A stretch of 24,039 bases of DNA from UBA11891 sp965658355 (GCA_965658355.1 CBFHRX010000028.1:1-24039), one strand, 5' to 3'; counted from the first letter of the stretch, positions 1 through 7,967 are shown. Made by a program: numbers and translations. The notes: generated by a model from the letters alone, not told the origin.

Positions 1-184
1 CCTTTATAGTGGGTAAGAATTCAGTCAACGGAATATCCTCGAAACACCATTTGCAAACAGAATGGTTTATATTATTTTTTCTAGGGGTATCGCTACTACT
101 TGAAGTAGCAGCTGATGCTTTTGCCAGTGGGTGCAACAACAGGCCTGATAAAGCTGTTTTTTTTATAAAATTTCTTCTACGCAT
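1..184 (-). CDS. Tat-exported TIM-barrel protein, hydroxypyruvate isomerase-like (5' part only)
   Basis: Partial gene running off the left edge; 61 residues are visible from an ATG at 184. The N-terminus begins MRRRNFIKKTALSGLLL, a twin-arginine export signal: RR-x-F-I-K-K, then a short hydrophobic stretch ending near an AxA-like site (AKASA). After the signal comes a segment with NHSVCKWCFEDIPLTEF. I recognise this as the start of the mature domain in sugar-phosphate-isomerase/hydroxypyruvate-isomerase-like TIM-barrel proteins that Bacteroidota export by Tat. Such proteins are usually near 300 residues, so about four fifths is missing. It lies 56 bases downstream of another minus-strand gene, with a perfect 11-bp inverted repeat in between. 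The signal peptide is seen directly; the family call rests on remembered similarity of a short segment, and the substrate is unknown. Confidence 0.72.
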   Translation of the reverse strand, partial: MRRRNFIKKTALSGLLLHPLAKASAATSSSSDTPRKNNINHSVCKWCFEDIPLTEFLPTIK

Positions 185-185
185 G

Positions 186-222
186 ATTTAAGAAACACTG
201 TTATAAATTAGGTTTCTTAAAT
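186..222 (-). promoter_or_regulatory. 11-bp perfect hairpin directly before the Tat-protein start codon
   Basis: Arms ATTTAAGAAAC (186-196) and GTTTCTTAAAT (212-222) are perfect reverse complements with a 15-base loop. On the minus strand the hairpin ends one base before the ATG at 184. No U-tract follows it, so it is a poor rho-independent terminator for the upstream gene. It could limit translation initiation, protect a processed 5' end, or be a dyad operator. The structure is seen; the role is inference. Confidence 0.45.
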
Positions 223-240
223 GTATAAAAACAAAACGGA

Positions 241-1107
241 CTATTGTTCTCGAGCAGCAGAAACAGCAGTTGTACTTCCACTATTCCCCATACTGGTGGT
301 GCTGACATCCCGAACTACCGTTCTTACGGGGGATCTAGTAACACCTGGGGAATAGGCGCGATTGCCTCCGTACTGAGAGGGGTCAGAACCATAATCCCTA
401 GCAGAGGGAGATTGGTTTCCATTCGCCATTTTACGAGCCATTTCGCGAACATTTTGCTTGTATCCTGGACGTGCTTTCATAGGCACAAAGTCTTTTTTAT
501 GATAGGTCTCTACGGCAACATTTCTATTCCGTAATTCCCGAATAAGCCCCCTAAGATTTTGAGAAGAAGAAGCTATTTTTTGAACAGTGACATCCGCTTG
601 AATGGGAGCTGAACCATATGTTTCTTCTAAAGTATCTTCCCCTTTCAATTCATCTATTTGCTGCTGTATGTACCAGTTTTCGGCAAAGAAAGAAGCACTA
701 TAGGCTTCAATTGGACTTATCGCTGGGGTTAAGAAGTTAAATAGTTTTCGTGGCTTGTTCCAATCAAATCGGGTATTCCATCTAAAGGGATTTTGCAACC
801 AATCGGACCATACTAAAAAACGCTCTTGGTACAATTCCCAGTGATTTTGCCAACCATATCGTTGCATAGCATTTCGACTAAAGTAATGCAAATACCAACT
901 AGGAGTTTGTGAGGTTACATAGTTCAAATAATCTTCTGCTAATGCATCGTTTTTTTGAAATTCATTTTTTATGGAAACTGGAGTAGTAAAAATTCCAAAG
1001 TCATAACTGAGAGCAAACTTTTCTTTAATGGCAAAGGCCTCTTTTTCAGATTGCCCCCATACAGAAAAGAAACAAAAAACAAAGAAGGGGATAACTATTT
1101 TCTTCAT
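241..1107 (-). CDS. Secreted protein of unknown function with disordered C-terminus
   Basis: A 288-residue protein with a clear Sec signal peptide: MKKIVIPFFVFCFFSVWGQ, with cleavage likely just before or after the Q near residue 19. The middle part (about 30-160) is rich in Trp, Tyr and Phe, with segments such as NHWELYQERF and WSDWLQNPFRWN, and looks folded. The last 70 or so residues are rich in Ser, Gly, Asn, Arg and Thr and look disordered. I see no catalytic motif and do not recognise the family. It is probably periplasmic or surface-associated. The ATG at 1107 is well placed for the signal peptide. It may be cotranscribed with the Tat-exported protein downstream, although the hairpin between them could separate the two. 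Confidence 0.7.
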   Translation of the reverse strand: MKKIVIPFFVFCFFSVWGQSEKEAFAIKEKFALSYDFGIFTTPVSIKNEFQKNDALAEDYLNYVTSQTPSWYLHYFSRNAMQRYGWQNHWELYQERFLVWSDWLQNPFRWNTRFDWNKPRKLFNFLTPAISPIEAYSASFFAENWYIQQQIDELKGEDTLEETYGSAPIQADVTVQKIASSSQNLRGLIRELRNRNVAVETYHKKDFVPMKARPGYKQNVREMARKMANGNQSPSARDYGSDPSQYGGNRAYSPGVTRSPVRTVVRDVSTTSMGNSGSTTAVSAAREQ

Positions 1108-1236
1108 GTCTAACTATCAGTTAATTAGTTTCAATATACAAAAAAAATTACGCTCTTTTTTATAGCAAGCGTACAGCCAAAATAAGTTGTTTTTGTACCT
1201 TTCGATACCTAATTGCTGAAAATAAAACTATTTATT

Positions 1237-1869
1237 ATGTTTATTAGTAGACTGGTGTTGACATGCCTGAATACCGCCCACGATAAAAGATTATATTTCC
1301 CTTTTAATCTCCTAGTCATCTTACTAATTATAGGTAGTTGTTCGGAGGCAGTAGAAGAACCTGAAGAAGAGGAAGAAGAATTAGTAGAAGTGCAACTGCC
1401 TTCCTGTGTCGATTATAATTCGGTTAGCCAAGATGATTTAACGACTTATTGGAATTTATTTGTAGAAGATGTTAAATGCACACGTGGCGGTCCTGATTTT
1501 GGAGTCTCAAATGAGCAGGTTTTACTTCAATTTGTTGTGCAAACCCCTGAACAACTTGCCTCAGGTGTCACACCAGACCATGCAGGGTTTTCAACTTTTA
1601 TAGGGTATTGTAACAACAGTGTTGTCGACATCAGTGTTATTCGTGATTATTGGGAAGATTATACTGAAATCCAGCAATTATGGTTGATGTACCATGAATT
1701 TGGACACGATGTTTACCGGTACGAACACTCTTCCGACCCAGATGATATTATGTGGCCATCAGTTCCAAGAAGCGATGTGAAAATTAATGATTTCATCGAA
1801 GCAAAAAATAGATTTTTTAGGAGAGACTTTGATGGAGTCTCCTATATTCAATGCCCTAATTTGGATTAG
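1237..1869 (+). CDS. Lipoprotein with metzincin-like zinc protease site
   Basis: About 210 residues from ATG 1237. A long leader with a basic AHDKR stretch and a hydrophobic core ends in a lipobox (IIGSC, Cys35), followed by an acidic linker of Glu residues that fits a surface-tethered lipoprotein. Near the C-terminus is MYHEFGHDVYRYEHSSDPDDIMWP: HExGH at about 153-157, a third His at about 164, then a D-x-D-D-I-M segment. This resembles the metzincin zinc site and Met-turn, but the third His is one position later than in the canonical HExxHxxGxxH. The reading frame stays open back to a TTG at 1213, and a GTG at 1255 is another possible start; I prefer the ATG. The end overlaps the convergent alkB-like gene by 14 bases. 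The peptidase role is inferred from the motif only. Confidence 0.7.
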   Translation: MFISRLVLTCLNTAHDKRLYFPFNLLVILLIIGSCSEAVEEPEEEEEELVEVQLPSCVDYNSVSQDDLTTYWNLFVEDVKCTRGGPDFGVSNEQVLLQFVVQTPEQLASGVTPDHAGFSTFIGYCNNSVVDISVIRDYWEDYTEIQQLWLMYHEFGHDVYRYEHSSDPDDIMWPSVPRSDVKINDFIEAKNRFFRRDFDGVSYIQCPNLD

Positions 1870-2908
1870 AGTTTTGATAACGATCCAATATTTGATCCAT
1901 TCTTCGAAACCATAAAGGGGGCAGCATCGATAGTACCATAGAGGTAGGATAGCCATATGGAAGTTGAGGGCTATCCGGTTTGTTTTCTAATAGCTGATAC
2001 TTTTTATTGGCTCTAAAATGATGATCTGAATGGCGCGTTAGTTCGTACAATACCATCCTACCTATCACGTGGTTTGAATTCCATGAATGGTGCGCTTGTA
2101 CCCGTTCATACCGGCCAGAGTTAAGCAGTTTACGCTCCAACCCATAATGTTCAATATAGTTAATGGTCTCTAGCAGTAGAAAAGACACTAGCGCAATCCC
2201 TATCGCATAAAACACCCCTATTGATCCGAAAAAAAAGCCAACACTACAGACATACAAGGTTTGAAAAAACAGATAGAAAAGCATGTCATTGTACCAAGAC
2301 AAAAAAGAACGATTTTGGTTTTTCAATAATTGAAGTTGAATCCGCCAGGCGCTGATATATTGACCTATTATAGATTGTACCCAAAACCCATACACAGATT
2401 GATTTCTTTTGGCAGTAGCTGGATCTTTGGGTGTGGATACATTTTTATGATGTCCGAAATTGTGTTCTATATAAAAATGCATATACAAGGAAGGACACAA
2501 TAAAATCTTGGCCATATTTCGTTCCCATGCAGTAGTTCGGTGCCCTAACTCATGCGCGACATTAATACCATTTGTTCCCAATAAAATCCCCAAGGATACC
2601 ATTTTTCCAATCCACTCATAAGCAGCATAGCTAGACACCGTCAAATCCCAAAGACCAAAAACCAAAAGACTGAAAACGATGGGCAAATTGGCATATAGCA
2701 TCCAATCAAAAAAAGGATTTATTTTACGTTCAGCTAGCTCATTATCCGAATAAGAAGTAGTACGGTCTGCAATAATGATCTCTAAAAAAGGGATTAAGCC
2801 AAAGGCAAAAAAAACAGTGGCATAACTCCACAAACCGTCAAAAACAAGGGCTACTAATGTGGCCAATGGGATGGAATAGGCCAGTAAATACTTTACATCT
2901 CGAAACAT
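1856..2908 (-). CDS. alkB: Alkane 1-monooxygenase-type membrane di-iron hydroxylase (AlkB family)
   Basis: A 350-residue integral membrane protein. It carries the AlkB histidine boxes: HELGHR at 119-124, EHNFGHHKNVSTPKDPA at about 148-163 and RHSDHH at 292-297, plus the signature NYIEHYGLER at 250-259 that separates AlkB hydroxylases from fatty-acid desaturases. Hydrophobic segments around 8-45, 70-90, 100-118 and 205-248 fit about six membrane helices. Family members hydroxylate the terminal carbon of n-alkanes at a di-iron site, using electrons from rubredoxin. Neither rubredoxin nor its reductase is encoded nearby, and the real substrate could be another hydrophobic chain. It lies 20 bases downstream of an EamA transporter on the same strand, suggesting cotranscription. 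Confidence 0.9.
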   Translation of the reverse strand: MFRDVKYLLAYSIPLATLVALVFDGLWSYATVFFAFGLIPFLEIIIADRTTSYSDNELAERKINPFFDWMLYANLPIVFSLLVFGLWDLTVSSYAAYEWIGKMVSLGILLGTNGINVAHELGHRTTAWERNMAKILLCPSLYMHFYIEHNFGHHKNVSTPKDPATAKRNQSVYGFWVQSIIGQYISAWRIQLQLLKNQNRSFLSWYNDMLFYLFFQTLYVCSVGFFFGSIGVFYAIGIALVSFLLLETINYIEHYGLERKLLNSGRYERVQAHHSWNSNHVIGRMVLYELTRHSDHHFRANKKYQLLENKPDSPQLPYGYPTSMVLSMLPPLWFRRMDQILDRYQNSNPN

Positions 2909-2928
2909 AGTCAGTTCATTTTGCTATC

Positions 2929-3789
2929 CTAAGATAACTTTTTTTGACTATATGATTTGTAAAGAATATTCGCTACAAGACCCGTTATAATCAAGGCGAT
3001 TCCCAAGAGGCTTAAAAAAGTATAGGACTCCTGAAACACAAAGACGCTCAGAGAAAGCGTAAACAGCACCTCTATGTATTTGATAGGGGCGACCATATTG
3101 GCTTCATAGGTTCTAAACGCCTTGGTCATAAATAATTGTGCTAAGAATCCTAAAGCACCTAATGCGAGAAGCCCAGGTGTATCAGCTACTGTTGGAAGTT
3201 TCCAATCGGTAAAAGCAAGCCCTATCAATCCTATACTAGTGGCAAGTAGCATAAAATAAAACACCACTACCACAGGATGGTCTTGATGCCCGATTTTATT
3301 TAAGACGATATAAACGGCAGCCGAAAAAAAAGCTGAAAGCAAGGCTATCGTAAAACCAATTAGCGATACTGATGGATCAAAACCTTTTATTAATACAACT
3401 CCTAAAAAGGTGATAGAAAAGAATACCCACTGGAGGGATTTAATTTTTTCTTTTAGGATAATAGCGGCTAAAAGGGCGGCAAATAAAGGGGATATATAGC
3501 GGAGTGTAACGGCAGAACCCAACGATATATACTGAACTGCTAGAAAAAATAAAACCATGGAAGTTGTCCCCAAGAACCCCCTAATTAACAACAGTGATTT
3601 TTGATTTCCCCATAGGGGGATTTTATATTTTTTAAGGTATAAGTAGGCTATCACCAAGGAGGTAACCGAACGAAAAAAAATCAACTCAAAAGTAGGATAC
3701 CCAATATAATTCTTGATCAGGGCATTCATCATCCCAAATAAAGCAGTGCTTATAAGCATATATTGCGCGGCTCGATAGAATTCTTTCAA
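2929..3789 (-). CDS. EamA/DMT-superfamily transporter
   Basis: A hydrophobic protein of about 286 residues with some ten predicted transmembrane helices in two similar halves, the pattern of EamA drug/metabolite transporters. Typical family segments are FELIFFRS in the second helix region and SLGSAVTLRYISPLFAALLA, where a helix is followed by a basic KEKI. The frame opens at TTG 3807. I choose TTG 3789 (reads MKEFYRAAQYML) because the 3807 codon sits inside a near -7 promoter element (CATCTTTG, 3805-3812); ATG 3759 would begin directly in the first helix. The substrate cannot be read from the sequence. It probably forms a two-gene operon with the alkB-like gene, and is divergent from the DUF983 gene. 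Confidence 0.83.
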   Translation of the reverse strand: MKEFYRAAQYMLISTALFGMMNALIKNYIGYPTFELIFFRSVTSLVIAYLYLKKYKIPLWGNQKSLLLIRGFLGTTSMVLFFLAVQYISLGSAVTLRYISPLFAALLAAIILKEKIKSLQWVFFSITFLGVVLIKGFDPSVSLIGFTIALLSAFFSAAVYIVLNKIGHQDHPVVVVFYFMLLATSIGLIGLAFTDWKLPTVADTPGLLALGALGFLAQLFMTKAFRTYEANMVAPIKYIEVLFTLSLSVFVFQESYTFLSLLGIALIITGLVANILYKSYSQKKLS

Positions 3790-3882
3790 GAGTAGATATT
3801 TGTGCAAAGATGCTTTTTCTTATGCGATCTAGGTTACAAAAGATTCTCTTTTTTACGCCTACTTTTACAAGAAAGTAAACCG

Positions 3883-4359
3883 ATGAACACACTACTCAAT
3901 ATTTTTAAACTCAAGTGTCCTGTCTGCCATCAAGGGGAATTTTTGGAAAGTAGACCTCGACTGCTATTCAAGTTTATTAGGGTTCGTGAAACGTGTCCAA
4001 GCTGTAAAACACGTTTAAAAATAGAACCTAGTTTTTATTATGGTTCCATGTATGTTGCCTATGCATTAGGGGTCTTTATTATGATGGTCACAACAGGAGT
4101 CTATTGGGCAATAAGCGATACTTTTTCGGTGCNNNNNNNNNNNNNNNNNNNNNNNNNNNNNNNNNNNNNNNNNNNNNNNNNNNNNNNNNNNNNNNNNNNN
4201 NNNNNNNNNNNNNNNNNNNNNNNNNNNNNNCTGTATTGTTTCCTTTGGATCACCGGAATTCTTTTATTGTTTAACTCCTATATCAATGCTTGGTCAAAAT
4301 CAATTTGGGCGAGTTTCTTTTTTAATCACAAGCCAAATATAGTGGCTTCAAAACGCTAA
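3883..4359 (+). CDS. DUF983 family zinc-ribbon membrane protein
   Basis: About 158 residues including 33 hidden by the N run at 4133-4230; the frame is kept across the gap. The N-terminus has two CxxC knuckles (CPVC at 12-15 and CPSC at 38-41), a likely zinc ribbon, followed by FYYGSMYVAYALG and hydrophobic helices. This is the layout of DUF983 proteins, common in Bacteroidota and Alphaproteobacteria and of unknown function. The frame extends upstream to a GTG at 3802, but the ATG at 3883 gives the usual family N-terminus (MNTLLNIFKLKCPVC). Its stop codon overlaps that of the convergent cutC by 4 bases. Confidence 0.85.
   Translation: MNTLLNIFKLKCPVCHQGEFLESRPRLLFKFIRVRETCPSCKTRLKIEPSFYYGSMYVAYALGVFIMMVTTGVYWAISDTFSVXXXXXXXXXXXXXXXXXXXXXXXXXXXXXXXXXLYCFLWITGILLLFNSYINAWSKSIWASFFFNHKPNIVASKR
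4133..4230. other. Assembly gap or masked run of 98 N
   Basis: Bases 4133-4230 are N. The DUF983 reading frame resumes in phase at 4231, so the gap length is probably right or the bases were masked rather than lost. Nothing can be said about the hidden residues. Confidence 0.95.
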
Positions 4360-5066
4360 TTTTTACAACACGCCACAACCCTCTTCAGCATCTCAATATC
4401 AGCTACCTCTTTGGGTTGATCCCAAATACCCGTAGCAGTATCTCCTGATGTGTTAAGGTTTTTTTTATGAGCCGATAAATGAAGACTCTCAAAATCACGT
4501 TGCTTAAACAGCTGACAGTTTAAATCCGTAATCCCTCCTCCTGGCTGAATTTCAATCGCATCCTGAGTGCTTTTTTTCCAATCGAGAAGCTGCTCTATTC
4601 CATTTTCTGCCTTTTCTGCTTTACCAGAACACAAGATCCTATGAACGCCTAGTTCTTTAAATTTTTCAAGGGCCGCTCTGCTGTCTTTTAGTTCATCAAA
4701 AGCCCTATGAAAAGTGACCTCTAACGTATCTGCTAAGGCAATAGCCTGTTGCAATTGTTCCCAGTTCACGTCATTCTCAGGGGTTAAGAAACCAATGACA
4801 ATCCCTGTTACTCCTAATTTCTTGGCAATCTGTACATCTTCCATCATCGTGTTAAATTCAGCATCGGTATACACAAAATCACCCGATCGAGAACGGATCA
4901 AACAATTTATAGGCAGCCGACTTATACGAACTGCCTCTTTGATAAAACCATAGGATGGGGTGATGCCACCAAGTGACAATTCCGAACACAACTCGATACG
5001 ATCAGCACCCGCTATTTGAGCATTTTGTATCGATTCTAAGCTAGTGGCACAAACTTCTATTTTCAT
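4356..5066 (-). CDS. cutC: CutC family protein (copper homeostasis)
   Basis: 236 residues, near the usual CutC length. The N-terminus MKIEVCATSLESIQNAQIAG followed by ADRIELCSELSLGGITPSYG is the CutC signature. Later family segments are INCLIRSRSGDFVYTDAEF, GFLTPENDVNW, TFHRAFDE and PGGGI. The fold is a TIM barrel in the cytoplasm. The family was named from a copper-sensitivity phenotype in E. coli, and its molecular activity is still debated. No copper transporter or chaperone lies next to it, so the genomic context does not help. The stop overlaps the convergent DUF983 stop by 4 bases. Confidence 0.93.
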   Translation of the reverse strand: MKIEVCATSLESIQNAQIAGADRIELCSELSLGGITPSYGFIKEAVRISRLPINCLIRSRSGDFVYTDAEFNTMMEDVQIAKKLGVTGIVIGFLTPENDVNWEQLQQAIALADTLEVTFHRAFDELKDSRAALEKFKELGVHRILCSGKAEKAENGIEQLLDWKKSTQDAIEIQPGGGITDLNCQLFKQRDFESLHLSAHKKNLNTSGDTATGIWDQPKEVADIEMLKRVVACCKN

Positions 5067-5148
5067 TTTTTAGTTTTGATAACATGTAAATTTCTTCATT
5101 TTTATAGAAATAAAGTACCTTTTGACTGTCAATTAAACATCTAAATAA

Positions 5149-5901
5149 ATGATACTGCAAGCTTATATAGCCGAATTTATAGGAACTGCTTTACTGCTCT
5201 TACTGGGATCTGGTGTTGTCGCAAATGTAAATCTCAAAAAAACGATTGCCGAAGGACAAACCCCCTGGTTACTCATTACAACGGCCTGGGCCTTTTCTGT
5301 CTTTGTTGGGGTTTTTGTATCCAGTCAATCTAGTGGTGCACACCTTAATCCGGCAGTAACTATCGGTCTAGCGGTTGCGGGAAAATTTTCGTGGGAATTG
5401 GTAGGTTATTATATACTCGCTCAAACCCTTGGGGCGATGTGTGGCAGTTTTTTGGCGTATATAAGTTATATAGACCATTATAGAGCCACTACAGAGGAAG
5501 CGAGTGTTCGCAGTACTTTTTGTACAGCACCCGCTATTCGAAATTATAAGAACAATCTTTTTGCCGAAGCAATTGGAACCTTCGTATTGGTTTTTTCTGC
5601 TCTTATGATTGCCAGTCCTGTTATTGAAATTGAAGGAAGTACAGTCCCCAATTTTGGATTAGGAGCCCTGGATGCGCTTCCGATTGCGATAGTCGTTTGG
5701 GTAATAGGTTTGGGGCTTGGCGGAAATACTGGTTATGCGATTAACCCAGCTCGAGACTTTGGCCCTCGCGTGGTGTATGCTGTACTCAGAAGAAATACGA
5801 AAGGTGTTGATCCAGACTGGAGCTACAGTTGGGTTCCAGTAATAGGTCCTTTTATAGGGGGCGCTATAGCCGGTGGCTTGTATCTTGTTTTGGGGATGTA
5901 G
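5149..5901 (+). CDS. glpF: MIP family channel, glycerol facilitator type
   Basis: 250 residues with six membrane helices and two half-helices. The first NPA box is in GAHLNPAVT (67-69) and the second in AINPARDFGPR (199-201). The Asp after the Arg of the second box (NPARD) and the longer loops are typical of aquaglyceroporins, which pass glycerol and small neutral solutes, rather than strict water channels. It sits in the inner membrane. No glpK or glpD is adjacent, so its link to glycerol use is inferred from family features only. The stop codon ends one base before the stop of the convergent RNase Y gene. Confidence 0.88.
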   Translation: MILQAYIAEFIGTALLLLLGSGVVANVNLKKTIAEGQTPWLLITTAWAFSVFVGVFVSSQSSGAHLNPAVTIGLAVAGKFSWELVGYYILAQTLGAMCGSFLAYISYIDHYRATTEEASVRSTFCTAPAIRNYKNNLFAEAIGTFVLVFSALMIASPVIEIEGSTVPNFGLGALDALPIAIVVWVIGLGLGGNTGYAINPARDFGPRVVYAVLRRNTKGVDPDWSYSWVPVIGPFIGGAIAGGLYLVLGM

Positions 5902-5902
5902 T

Positions 5903-7465
5903 CTATTTGGCTACATTAACCGCTCTTGTCTCCCGAATCACCGTAATCTTCACTTGCCCTGGATAGGTCATATCTGTTTGGATTTTTTGTGAGATTTCAA
6001 AAGACAGTTGGGCTGCTTTGTCATCACTTACTTTTTCGCTTTCTACAATCACACGAAGTTCTCTTCCTGCTTGAATGGCAAAAGCTTTGTTGACCCCATC
6101 AAAATCATAGGCAATATTCTCAAGGTCTTTTAAACGCTGCACATAACTGTCAAGTACTTGTCTACGAGCCCCGGGACGTGCCCCTGAAATGGCGTCACAT
6201 ACTTGTACAATAGGGGAAAACAAAGACGTCATTTCTATTTCATCGTGATGTGCTCCAATGGCATTGCATACGTCTTTTTTCTCACCGTGCTTTTCTGCCC
6301 ACTCCATTCCAAGAAGGGCGTGTGGTGTTTCTGACTCTTCTTCGGGAACTTTCCCGATATCGTGTAACAAGCCAGCTCGTTTGGCCAATTTAGGATTCAA
6401 CCCTAATTCTACTGCCATGACTCCACAAAGCTTGGCAACTTCACGCGAATGCTGCAACAGGTTTTGTCCATACGAAGAACGGTATTTCATTCTTCCGACG
6501 ATTCGTATTAACTCAGGGTGCAAACCGTGAATACCAAGATCGATGACAGTGCGTTTGCCTACCTCTACAATCTCGTCTTCAATTTGTTTTTTTGTTTTCT
6601 TAACCACCTCTTCTATCCTTGCCGGGTGAATACGACCATCGCTTACTAATTTATGTAAGGACAAACGAGCAATTTCTCTTCTAACGGGGTCAAAACATGA
6701 TAAAATAATGGCCTCTGGTGTATCGTCTACAATCACTTCGACACCAGTAGCCGATTCTATGGCTCTAATATTTCTCCCCTCACGACCGATAATACGTCCT
6801 TTTACATCATCAGATTCTATATTAAATACAGAAACACAGTTTTCTATGGCTTCTTCAGTTCCAATCCGCTGTATGGTATTGATAATAATTTTTTTAGCTT
6901 CTTGCTGCACGGTCAACTTCGCTTCTTCGAGCCGTTGCTGTGTGTATTCCATCGCAGCAGCTTTGGCGCTTTCTTTAAGGGATTCGACTAATTCTTCTTT
7001 GGCTTGATCGGCAGAGTAATTTGAAATCTGCTCTAGCTTTTCGATGTTCTGCTTTTGTGTTTCAGACACTAATTCCATCTTTTTATCAAGCTTTTCTAGC
7101 TTGACAGACAATTGTTCCGCCTTGTTGTCTAACTTTTTATTTAAGTCTTTATTTTTATTGAGCTCGCTTGTGAGTCGAGACTCTTTATCCCGCAATCTCT
7201 TTTCAATTTCAGAAACCTTTTTTTCTTTTTGAAAGATGACTTTTTCGTGCTCTGATTTCAACTCTATAAATCGCTCTTTTGCTTGGAGGATTTTATCTTT
7301 TTTAACAGCATCACCGTCACGCTGTGCTTTTTTAACTATTTCACGAGCTCGATTTTCTGATCGCTTAACGATTCCACTCGCCTTGTTCCGTTGTGAAAAA
7401 ATACCGATGAAAAGACCTATTATCAGGCCAACTGCTGCCACTATATAAGGGATATATGATTCCAT
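5903..7465 (-). CDS. rny: Ribonuclease Y
   Basis: 520 residues, the standard length. Parts in order: an N-terminal membrane anchor (about 5-25), a long Lys/Glu-rich coiled coil (about 30-200), a KH RNA-binding domain with GRIIGREGRN at 223-232, and an HD phosphodiesterase domain with QHSREVAKL around His339, LLHDIGK with His368-Asp369, AHHDE at 405-409 and a late Asp424. RNase Y is a membrane-bound endoribonuclease that starts mRNA decay, and in Bacteroidota it takes the place that RNase E has in Proteobacteria. It lies downstream of zapA and the 6S-like RNA on the same strand. The poly-U end of that RNA lies about 10 bases before the rny start, so expression probably needs readthrough or a promoter inside this short region. 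Confidence 0.97.
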   Translation of the reverse strand: MESYIPYIVAAVGLIIGLFIGIFSQRNKASGIVKRSENRAREIVKKAQRDGDAVKKDKILQAKERFIELKSEHEKVIFQKEKKVSEIEKRLRDKESRLTSELNKNKDLNKKLDNKAEQLSVKLEKLDKKMELVSETQKQNIEKLEQISNYSADQAKEELVESLKESAKAAAMEYTQQRLEEAKLTVQQEAKKIIINTIQRIGTEEAIENCVSVFNIESDDVKGRIIGREGRNIRAIESATGVEVIVDDTPEAIILSCFDPVRREIARLSLHKLVSDGRIHPARIEEVVKKTKKQIEDEIVEVGKRTVIDLGIHGLHPELIRIVGRMKYRSSYGQNLLQHSREVAKLCGVMAVELGLNPKLAKRAGLLHDIGKVPEEESETPHALLGMEWAEKHGEKKDVCNAIGAHHDEIEMTSLFSPIVQVCDAISGARPGARRQVLDSYVQRLKDLENIAYDFDGVNKAFAIQAGRELRVIVESEKVSDDKAAQLSFEISQKIQTDMTYPGQVKITVIRETRAVNVAK

Positions 7466-7473
7466 ATCTTTTA

Positions 7474-7652
7474 AATTAAAAAAGCCTGTACTAGCAATGA
7501 GTTTTGTATAAACTCCATATAAACAGGATTGAGGCTACCTCATTGATCAAGGATCTGTTTAAAACAGCTTGCTTTTACAATGATGACTCACCTCTTCGAA
7601 TTAAATCTTCGTTGAGTTTATCAAAAAATATACTAATACAGGCAGTATTGTA
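7474..7652 (-). ncRNA. ssrS: 6S-like RNA (probably 6S-Flavo) with terminal stem and U-tract
   Basis: In the 205-base gap between zapA and rny the minus strand can fold into a long closed rod. The 5' arm (7631-7643, read as GCCUGUAUUAGUA) pairs over 13 positions, two or three of them G-U, with the 3' arm at 7484-7496, which is followed by UUUUUU at 7478-7483. Further in, TAAACTC pairs with GAGTTTA. Then comes a large open region, and then an apical part closed by AAACAG/CTGTTT with an inner TGAGG-TAG-CCTCA hairpin. A stem, open bubble and stem of about 170 bases is the 6S layout, and 6S RNA is encoded just downstream of zapA in many bacteria. 6S RNA binds the housekeeping RNA polymerase holoenzyme. 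Ends are approximate; pairing was done by eye. Confidence 0.72.
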
Positions 7653-7670
7653 TTACTATGTTAAAGAACG

Positions 7671-7964
7671 CTAGTAAGTCGCAATATGAACGTCTATGAG
7701 ATCTATCAATTCTTGAGTCTTCTGATTGTGTATCGTTGAATTCTCGGATTGTACATCTTGGTTTTCCAAACGTGCTGCATATTGAAGCGCACACATGGCC
7801 AAAACATCTTGTTTATCTCTAACAGCATAATTTTGCTCTAGTTGTTTGATCATGCCCTCTATTTTTTTGGCTGAAAGGCGGAGTGCAGCTTCTTGCTCAG
7901 GCGCAATAGTTAATGGGTAAACCCGGTCTGCTACTGTCAATTTTATTTTGATGCTCTCACTCAT
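7671..7964 (-). CDS. zapA: Cell division protein ZapA
   Basis: 97 residues. The N-terminal part (IKIKLTVADRVYPLTIAPEQEAALR) and AAKKIEG-like helix start (LSAKKIEGMIKQLEQ) are typical ZapA, followed by the central LAMCALQYAARLE helix and a C-terminal helix. ZapA binds FtsZ in the cytoplasm and bundles its filaments at the division site. It starts three bases after the end of an upstream coiled-coil gene on the same strand, so the two are surely cotranscribed. Downstream lies the 6S-like RNA, a linkage also seen in Proteobacteria. Confidence 0.92.
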   Translation of the reverse strand: MSESIKIKLTVADRVYPLTIAPEQEAALRLSAKKIEGMIKQLEQNYAVRDKQDVLAMCALQYAARLENQDVQSENSTIHNQKTQELIDLIDVHIATY

Positions 7965-7967
7965 GTC

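Noticed and set aside
9..191. 60-codon plus-strand open frame at the left edge
   Set aside because: It is antisense to a minus-strand frame with a clear Tat signal peptide and shows no protein-like features of its own.
3802..3882. Upstream GTG extension of the DUF983 gene
   Set aside because: The extra 27 residues do not resemble the family and the ATG at 3883 gives the expected N-terminus.
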